A stretch of DNA of 13,365 bases from assembly GCA_026770595.1 (NCBI GenBank), contig MU634311.1, positions 1 to 13,365 of the forward strand. Direction: 5' to 3'. The notes beneath the pieces were generated by a model. That model was given only the letters and a program-made list of their open reading frames with translations, did no database searches and had not been told where the DNA came from. Position numbers and translations under genes: made by a program. Positions 6,583 to 13,365 of this stretch are shown here, piece by piece; positions within the stretch are counted from its first letter, which is position 1, and each line of letters opens with the position of its first letter. Source of the DNA: Ochromonadaceae sp. CCMP2298. Taxonomy: Eukaryota; Sar; Synurophyceae; Ochromonadales; Ochromonadaceae.

Positions 6583-9500
6583 TTACGCTTCTGAGGAGGA
6601 CCCGTTGCTTCTCAGCAGCGACGCGTCCGTCCTCAGGGCGCCGAACTTCGGGGAGGCGAACTTGGGCACGAAGGATCTGGTGGGGCTGTCCGAGATGGAG
6701 GAGGAGGAGGAGGAGGTGCGGATGGGAGTGCTCATCTCGCGGTGCGCCTTGCGGCGGAGGATGGAGCTCTCGAGGTGGTCGCTGCAGGTGGGAGATAGGA
6801 TTGGTAGAAGCGAGAGGAAATAGGAGGGTTAGAAGGGATAGGATGTAAGAAATGAGACATGGGACGTAAGACATGCAGATGTATACGAAAAAGTGTATGT
6901 ATATATGATATGATATGATATGATATATAATAAGTGTGTAGGATGTATGATGTCTTACCGGTACATCTTCTTTCTCTTCGCCTTCACCCCTGCCATGTCC
7001 TTGGTGATCTGCTCGATAATGCCCTCGGCATCGTTGGGAGACAGGAGCCCCTGAGAGACCATGGACTTCACCATGTCTGCCTGCTGGATGAGCACCAGGT
7101 AGGCCGCCTGCTTGGTCTTGATGGCCGCGATCGTGCCGTGGTTCATGGCCTCAAGGCGTCTGCGCGCGTCCTCCACCGCCGCCTTGGACTCGTTAATCAC
7201 CAACTTCTCCTCCGCACTCTGGATGAGCTGTCCCATGCCGTCCCTGGGCGTGGGGGCGTTGTCTGATGAGGGCGCAGCCAGAAATCCGTGGATCTGCTTC
7301 TGCGCGTGCTCGTGTGCTGCGATGAAGGATGTGAGGATGTACACATAGTTCTCCTCTGCGCGGCACTCGAGGCGGTTGAGCATGTGCGCGCGTGTGTTGG
7401 GCAGCAGCCACTTGGGAGCAGTTTCCTCGAGATAGGTGAGTCCGCGCACGCTCAGGGGCTTTGTGTCCACGTGGGCGGTGAGCAGAGCCCAGTCCCGTGT
7501 TCCCACCTTGGTGGTAACCCCGGCATATAGGTCGTCCAAACCCACCTCCACGGAGTAGAGCAGTAGTCTGCCGGGCTTGCCCTCGCGGGGCAGCTTGCCC
7601 TCCTCGATGTCGTGCCAGTAAGACACACGCACCGTGGCGAGAAACAGCGAGCGCACGAAGCCAAGCAGGGCGGGGGTGACGGTGGTCTCCCCAGCCAGTG
7701 CGTGCTCGTTCAGCTGGTCCTTCAATTCGTCCGCTGTCATGTGATCCCTGGGCTCCTCGATGCTCACCATGCTTGTGACGGACATCTTGCGCATGATCTG
7801 GATCGGGTTGAGCATCATCTCCACGCCAGAGGAGGCCCGCGACCTCTGCGGCCTCCCGTTCCACCCCGCCTCCGGATCATCCACGTTGTTCAACTTGAAC
7901 TCATCGTCATCATCAGAGTTTGTGGTGCTGGTGGGGGTGGGGGGTGAAATGTCCAGGGCTGCTGCCGTGGCCCCTGCCTTATCCAGAAGGTCGAGGTTGT
8001 GGCCTGACATCTTGAGGCTGGAGGCCCTGTTGCGCCCCTTGGACACCTTCAAGTCCTTGCCCTCGTGCTCCGCTATCTCATCCACGAAGTCCAGAACCGT
8101 CACGGTGTTGAGGATAGTCACTGACCCGCACACCTCCTCAATCTGCTTCTCGGACAGAGAAAACTCGTGGATCAATTCGCGCAGCCCCTCCCTGGCACAC
8201 TTGCGCATCTTCTTGCCTATGCACGCCATGACCAGCTTCTTCTCAGGGGAGTCCTCGCCACCCGTCAACTTGAGCCGGTAAAGCACCCAGGAAGAGGTGG
8301 GGGCGTTGATAATGAGCGTCAAGGCTGCGATGCCGCCTACGTAGAAGAGCAGTCTGGAGGTCTCCTCTTGCATGTCCTCTGGCCCCTCTCTGTACGCAAT
8401 GAGCGCCAACGCCATACCCAGCGCCCCCCTGAGCCCCCCCCAGGCGATGAAGATGCCCTCCGCCTTGGTGCACTTGTTGCCCAGGTTGGAGATGAGGGGG
8501 AACAGTACTCCGATGACGAAGAACCTGAATATCTGCAGGAACACGTAGAAGAAGATCATGATGAACCAGTCCTGCGCAGAGACGTACAGGAACGTCCTGT
8601 GGCCGATGATCATGCCCGCCAGGAAGAAGATGAAGGTGTTGAGTGACCACTCGATGGCGTGCCACACTGCCTCCAAGTTCTCGTGGTTGAGGATGATGGG
8701 GGGCCCTAGCCAGGACATGATGAAGCCCGCAGAGCAGCAGGCCAGCACGCCACTGATCTCCAAAGTCTTCTGCGCGATGTAGAAGGTCAGATAGGCCGTG
8801 CAGATGGTGATAGCGATCTGCGCGAGGCTGTCTGAGTCGCTCAAGGCGCGGTTGTGCGTGCGCATCCAGCGGACCGCCACGAAGCCCACCGTGCAGCCCA
8901 GGGTCACAGAACCCAGAGTGGCCGCCAGGAAGAAGGATAGAATAGAGCCAGGCGTGTATACCTTGCCGTTGAAGGCGTTGTTGAACACGGTGAAGAGCAC
9001 CATGGCAGTGCCGTCGTTGAGGATGGACTCGCCCACCACGATCATCGTCAGCTTGGGAGAAGCGCCCAGACTTTTCAGCAGAGCCACCACCGCCACTGGG
9101 TCCGTAGCGGCCAGAATCGATCCAAAAATCATGCACAGGTTCCAGTTCCAGTTGTAGGGGAGCACGGCGCGCGCGAGGCAGCCCATCAGCGCGGCGCCGA
9201 TCAGCACACCGGGTCCGGCGAGGACGAGCGCCTGGGGGAGTGCACCGACAGTCTGGTACCAGTTCAGAGACATCGCCTCGCCGAAAATCAGCGGCGGCAG
9301 AAAGACGAACAGAAGAAGCTCGGCGTCGATGTTGATCCACTGGTTTAGGGACTTGGCGAACACGCCTCCGTTGGCGTTGTCGGTGGTAATCACGGCGAGC
9401 AGGATGCCGACCAGGAAAACCACACAGGTGTAGGGAAGGGGATCCCCGATCTTGTTCAGAACTTGCATGATCAACACGCCCAGACCGATTCCGAAGAACA

Positions 9501-9714
9501 TAAACAGCATGACATCGACCGGGCCTGACGCGCCGGGTTCGTACGAGGCCGTGGACAAGCCGATGGCTGCCAGAATGAACCCGAAAAGGGCAATGCCCCA
9601 GATCAACAGAGACTTCATGGCGGGGCGTGGGAGATGCTCCACCTGAGTGTGTTCAACGAGCTTGTTGTGCGCATAGGCAGAAACCCCAGAGAGAGACCTC
9701 ATTAGGACTCGCAC
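6583..9714 (-). CDS. SOS1-like plasma-membrane Na+/H+ antiporter (CPA1 family)
   Basis: Exons on the minus strand are 9714-6959 and 6781-6583, giving 984 residues. The protein exchanges cytosolic Na+ for H+. The membrane domain covers about residues 65-480 with some twelve helices. FLPPLIFGEAM at 138-148 matches the conserved inhibitor-binding region of exchangers. ATDPVAVVALLKSLGAS at 203-219 and ESILNDGTA at 229-237 carry the conserved D205-P206 and the N233-D234 pair of electroneutral CPA1 transporters. WGGLRGALG at 425-433 is also diagnostic. The wording of these motifs is closest to plant SOS1/NHX7. A cytosolic helical part follows, with a stretch near YWHDIEEGKL and a later IKTKQAAYLVL segment that resemble SOS1. 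I see no clear cyclic-nucleotide-binding domain between them. Exon 2 adds a Ser-rich basic tail with SISDSPTRSF. Retention of the intron would end the protein at a TAA within the donor, giving 919 residues. The ATG at 9618 (residue 33, MKSLLIWG) is a credible alternative start. Confidence 0.9.
6782..6958 (-). other. Antiporter intron with ATATG repeat
   Basis: It is a 177-nt intron with donor CG/GTAAGA at 6958 and acceptor TCCCACCTGCAG ending at 6782. The donor itself contains an in-frame TAA, so unspliced transcripts terminate at once. An (ATATG)n tandem repeat at 6904-6927 starts about 30 nt after the donor in transcript sense. The exon after it stays open for 66 codons in the joined frame and ends in TAA at 6585-6583. 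Confidence 0.75.
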
Positions 9715-10454
9715 TTAGGCCTCTCGACCAGACATTTTGGATAAGTTAGACACACTAGGTCTGGACTCATTAGGAACTTTGCGCTGACGATGGGAAAGCT
9801 AAAAAAAGTTTGGGGGGGTTTTGTAAGAAAACTTGGCTCAAATTCCGGATTTTTTGGAAATTTTAAGGGATTGGCAAGGACTTTTAGCTGTTCCACCCGA
9901 GGACGTCAAAGTTGAAGTAAAGGGAGAGAAACCTGACCGAAACTACCCTTCTTTCATCTCATCTTCTGCTGCTGCTCTCACTGCCGAAGAGCCCTCCTCT
10001 CACTGCCTGGAGATGGAAGGAGGGTTAGCGTTTGGGTAACGAAGTGCACACTGGCTTGACAAGGGAAAAGGTGGGATGGCTGAAAAAAAAAAAAAAAACT
10101 TGCCTTCTCATCACTTGAATTCTTGCTTGACTCGGGCATCTAAGAGGTAGTCAAGACTGCGAGTCAAGACTCCGGTATGAATAATCAGATAAGTTATAGT
10201 TGCAGCTGAGCTCAGCGCTTCAAAATCTGTTTCACACGCTGAAAATATTGAGAAACGGGTTTGGGTGATTTCGAACATAAATTTGGATCTCGAGGTGAAA
10301 GAGGTCCTGGAGGTGTAGGAACCTAGATCTGGCCTAGATCTAGGTTCTCTTTGGGAGCAGAGCCACAGTGAACTCAGCGGGGATCGATTCGTATTGCTCT
10401 CCTGCGCGGTCGCACTGCACCTGCGCGATTTGTAACGGGAGGTGAAGCGCTTGC
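9715..10454. other. Divergent intergenic region between antiporter and surface-protein genes
   Basis: This 740-bp stretch should hold the promoters of both flanking genes. It contains a G7 run near 9811-9817, a 16-A tract at 10083-10098, a direct repeat of AGTCAAGACT at 10149 and 10162, and a strong hairpin at 10319-10347. Open frames here are short and start at non-ATG codons or have no recognisable protein character. No gene is supported. Confidence 0.55.
10319..10347. repeat. Perfect 12-bp inverted repeat (hairpin)
   Basis: GAACCTAGATCT at 10319-10330 and AGATCTAGGTTC at 10336-10347 are exact reverse complements separated by the 5-nt loop GGCCT. The hairpin ends 107 bp before the start codon at 10455, so it lies in the promoter or 5' leader of the surface-protein gene. 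Its role is unknown. Confidence 0.9.
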
Positions 10455-13365
10455 ATGATGCTGTCCGCGAGGATATTGATTCTGCTCCTTGCGCTGGTGA
10501 TCGCAGGAGTGATCCATGGGACTGATGCTCCAACGTTTAGCCCCACAGCAGCGCCGACACTCAATCCCACAACCACGCCCACTAGAGCACCAACGTACGC
10601 ACCAACGTTTGCACCCAGCACAGCAGCTCCCACAGTAGGGCCGACACTCAATCCCACAACCACGCCCACTATAGCACCAACTGCGCCGACGACCAACCCC
10701 ACAGTAACACCGACTAGAGCACCAACGCATGCGCCAAGCACAGCCACCCCCACAGTAGCCCCGTCTACAGCTGCGCCCACAATCAACCCCACAGCCACGC
10801 CAACCACAGCACCCACGTACGCACCAAGCTCAGCCCCCCCCACGGCAACACCCACCAAAGCACCCACACCTGTACCAAGCACTGCAGCCCCCTCTATAGG
10901 GCCGACAATCCGTCCCTCCCACTTGCCGAGCAGCCAACCCAGCAGCGTGCCCACCGGCCAGCCCACCCACCAACCCACCTCACAGCCCTCAATGCAGCCC
11001 ACCGCTGAGCCCTCCTCCCAGCCCACCTCTGCGCCCAGCAGTGAGCCCACAGGCACACCCACCCTGGCCGCCTCAGTGCGTACTTTCGACTGCTCTGCTC
11101 AGTGCGAGGGGGGCACGTCTGACTGCTACTTCTACTCTGAGAATGTGGTACTACAGGTATGCTCTATGCTGTGTGCTGTATGCTGTGTGCTCTATGCTGT
11201 GTGCTGTGTGCTGTGTGCTGTGTGCTGTGTGCTGTGTGCTCTATGCTGTGTGCTTTATGCTCCTCCGTTCCCCTTTACATCTGACCCTTCCTCGTCATAT
11301 CCATCACCCTGTGCTCCCGTCCTACTCCTACTCCCCTATCTCTCCCCCTTCCCTCTCCCCCCTTCCCTCTCCCCTCCCCCTTCCCTCACCCCCCTCCACC
11401 TCCCAGTGCGTGAACGCCACCACCCCTTGCCAGTATAACACCTCCTCCTTCCAGGTGCACGCAAGGTCCTCAGTCGTAGTGCAGGGCGGCTGCGAGCTCT
11501 CCATCGCCGCCGCCTCCATCACCCTCTCCCCCAACTCCTCCCTGCAAGCCCCCTCCATCAGACTCACATCCACCTCAGTAACCATCCAAGGCACGCTCAC
11601 CAGCAGCGGCCTGGGACCCTACGGGGGACCTGGGGCGCCCCCCCTGGCGCAGGCGGGGCTGGGAGGCAGCTACGGGGGCAGCGGCGGCTCCTCCTACTGC
11701 GACGACTACTTCTCCAACACAGCTGACCCGGTACGTACTACTGTACTCTGTGAAAGTTATATTATATATCATGAAATATTAAATACGAACCTGTCCCCGC
11801 CTCTGCCGCAATCCCCCCCTACACTCTAACATTATGCTCTATCCTCCTTCAATTCCCCCCCCCCATAGGTGGGCAGCCTCAACGTCCTGCTGGACCTGTA
11901 CTCCGACGACTCCGACACCCAAGCAGACCGAGCCACCCTCGGATCAGGCGGGTCTGCCGAAAACAACACCGGAGCTGGCCGGGGTGGGGGCCGTATCATC
12001 ATATATGCGCAGGGTGACGTGTCGATCGCCACTACCGGCGCCATATTTGCCGACGGATCCAACGCCACCAGCGCCTCTTACGGGGCGGGCTCTGGAGGCT
12101 CTGTGTCCATCAAGGCAGCATCCTTGGAAAACGACGGGGTCATATCGGTAGTGGGGGGCTCGGGTACGGGCGCAGGCGGGGGAGGTCGAGTGGCAATACA
12201 GGTGAGTGTCTGTCTCCTGTCTTCTGTCTTCTGTCTTCTATCTGCTGTCTACTGTCTATTTTCGCCTGACCACTAACTGTCTCCTCTATAACGTCCTCTA
12301 CCTTTCTCTACCTCCCCCTTCATCCACCCTCCTCCCCCTTCCTTCCACTCCTTCCACCCTCCACCCTCAGCTAACCAGCGGCTCCGCCACCGCCACCCTC
12401 GAATCCACCATAAACCACCACGGGGGCACCGCCTCCTCTCGCTGCAGCACAGGGGGCGCAGGCACAGTCTGGGTGGGTGTAGACTCGGAGGTGTTGGTGC
12501 TCACCTCTAACGCCTACAACCCCACCTACGCTGCCACCCTGCTCACCCTGACCAACGTCACATCCCTCCACGCCCGCGCCTCCGCTGCCGCCTCTACCGA
12601 CAACCTCACTCTGGCCTCTCACACCTGCTCCGACCCAGCCTCCCTGTGCAGCTCGATAGTATTCCTCGACGCGGTGCTCATCTCCCTCCAAAACTCCTCC
12701 TCCACCACCTCCTCCGATGACGCCTACTTCACAGTATCAGCAGACGTGATCGACATGGTGGGATCCACCTTCACCGGGCAGCAGCACAGCCTCTTCTCTT
12801 ACCGCATAGAGTCCCAGGCATTCTCTATGAGCCCCAACTCCTCCCTGCTCTTCTCCCAGTACCTGCAGATCGCCTCTGCAGAAGCACATGTGTCTGGGTA
12901 CATCCGCCAGGTACCCTACGCGCTTACAGTGGGTGCGGGTGTGGAAGTGTATCTGCCCCAGTCACAGTTGCGCATCACAGCGGGCAATCTGACATTGCAC
13001 AATGTATCTGTGGGCAGCATGGTGGTACAAGCAAGCAACGTCATGCTGCCCATGGGCGCGACTCTCGAGAAGCCTGAGCAGATGGAGATATACTCCTGCG
13101 TGAACGGTGTCACCCCCGCTCACTCCTGCGGACAGATCCAGGGCCAGTATGGGGGGTATGGGGGTTATGGGAATAATACCTTTGCGATCGTAGCCGACAG
13201 CTCCATCACTGTGGGAGAGGAGGCGCTCATCCAGGCCAGTCAGGTGCTGCTCTGTGCGCCCACAGTGGAAGTGCTCAGCAACGCGCAGGTTACCACCCTA
13301 GGCTGCAGACCAAACGCAGGTCTGGGTGCGGGGGGGCAAGGACAGCTTGTTGTGGGCGGGGGCGG
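10455..13365 (+). CDS. Large secreted Pro/Thr-rich and Gly-rich surface protein, 3' end beyond the window
   Basis: Exons are 10455-11156, 11407-11730, 11869-12201 and 12371 to the window end, at least 884 residues with no stop reached. All introns are phase 0 and the inner exons are 108 and 111 codons. The start is ATG-ATG at 10455/10458. A signal peptide (hydrophobic residues about 5-18) is followed by about 180 residues of Pro/Thr/Ser/Ala repeats. These are first TPT/APT units, then SQPT, GQPT and HQPT units of the kind common in stramenopile cell-surface proteins, and probably O-glycosylated. A Cys-containing stretch follows (DCSAQCEGG). Exons 2-4 encode repeated Gly-rich beta-strand units, such as GRGGGRIIIYAQGDVSI, then GSGGSVSIKAASLENDG and GAGGGGRVAI, which suggest a parallel beta-helix or solenoid. 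Many N-X-S/T sites occur. Probable role: extracellular matrix, adhesion or the outer part of a receptor. A C-terminal membrane or kinase domain could lie beyond the window; this is a guess. Confidence 0.82.
10553..10671 (+). repeat. 87-bp direct repeat within the Thr/Pro-rich coding region
   Basis: A 32-bp block beginning GCCGACACTCAATCCCACAA is present at 10553-10584 and identically at 10640-10671. The period is 87 bp, exactly 29 codons, so frame is kept. Weaker copies of the same codon pattern follow further on. This fits repeat-number growth within the Pro/Thr domain. Confidence 0.85.
11157..11406 (+). other. Surface-protein intron 1 with TGCTGTG-type array and C-rich tract
   Basis: It is a 250-nt intron with donor CTACAG/GTATGC and acceptor CCACCTCCCAG. 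Directly at the donor begins a degenerate tandem array of 7-bp units (TGCTGTG and TGCTCTA variants) to about 11252. From about 11257 to the acceptor the transcript strand is almost purely C and T, with a very long pyrimidine tract. The donor unit and array units look alike, so the array may include decoy GTATGC-like sites. Confidence 0.8.
11731..11868 (+). other. Surface-protein intron 2
   Basis: It is a 138-nt intron with donor GACCCG/GTACGT and acceptor CCCCCCATAG. The first part is AT-rich near 11759-11786; the second is pyrimidine-rich. There is no clear tandem array, only a loose GTAC recurrence near the donor. Confidence 0.75.
12202..12370 (+). other. Surface-protein intron 3 with TGTCTTC array
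   Basis: It is a 169-nt intron with donor ATACAG/GTGAGT and acceptor CCACCCTCAG. A degenerate 7-bp array (TGTCTTC and variants) covers about 12208-12260, starting within ten bases of the donor. A C/T-rich tract follows up to the acceptor. Confidence 0.8.

Noticed and set aside
8243-9340. Long minus-strand open frame of 365 codons inside the antiporter gene
   Set aside because: It is the shifted frame of a conserved transporter on the same strand, rich in Arg, Gly and His as expected from reading GC-rich codons out of frame, with no recognisable motif.
9833-10039. Short plus-strand open frame upstream of the surface-protein gene
   Set aside because: It begins at TTG, has no homology that I recognise and lies in an intergenic region with homopolymer runs.
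10111-11062. Minus-strand open frames rich in Gly and Val opposite the Pro/Thr domain
   Set aside because: They are antisense reflections of a Pro/Thr/Ala repeat; the plus strand has a signal peptide and splice junctions that continue the frame.
11157-11252. Cys/Val/Leu-rich translation continuing past exon 1 of the surface protein
   Set aside because: This is the intron tandem array read as codons; the GTATGC donor and the joined exon 2 frame explain the region better.

Overview
The window looks like nuclear DNA of a microbial eukaryote, most likely a stramenopile, possibly a photosynthetic one. Four lines of evidence support this. Genes have short spliceosomal introns with GT-AG borders. 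Coding DNA has a high third-position GC. The gene at the right end is a secreted protein with long Pro/Thr/Ser runs that pass into units of the SQPT/GQPT type, which I associate with stramenopile surface proteins. The organism is not proven; a haptophyte or another alga is possible.

Layout, left to right. Positions 1-1180 hold no intact gene. They contain a 196-bp, nearly identical but frame-broken copy of part of the oxidoreductase gene found about 4.8 kb further on, and a frame-broken C-terminal piece of ribose-5-phosphate isomerase. From 1410 to 2565 (+) lies a two-exon gene for a protein with a signal peptide, a DGQHR (ParB-like) domain and a C-terminal HNH nuclease domain of a kind I associate with giant viruses. 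From 4754 down to 3011 (-) lies a secreted LEG1-family protein in three exons, with a possible relic fourth exon at 2707-2830. Divergent from it, at 5074-6084 (+), is an intronless zinc-independent MDR oxidoreductase. From 9714 down to 6583 (-) lies a two-exon SOS1-like Na+/H+ antiporter. From 10455 to the right edge (+) lies a large secreted Pro/Thr- and Gly-rich surface protein that is cut by the window end.

I see no operon-like or pathway link between these genes. The LEG1 and oxidoreductase genes share a 319-bp divergent promoter region. The oxidoreductase and antiporter genes converge, and so do the HNH and LEG1 genes. A recurring feature is that several introns carry a short tandem repeat soon after the 5' splice site and a long pyrimidine tract before the 3' splice site.

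The points most worth following are the DGQHR-HNH fusion with a possible plastid-type presequence, the LEG1 homologue in a microbe, the fresh gene-fragment duplication, and the intron repeat pattern. All exon borders were read by eye from splice signals, reading-frame continuity and family conservation. No transcript or database search was available.
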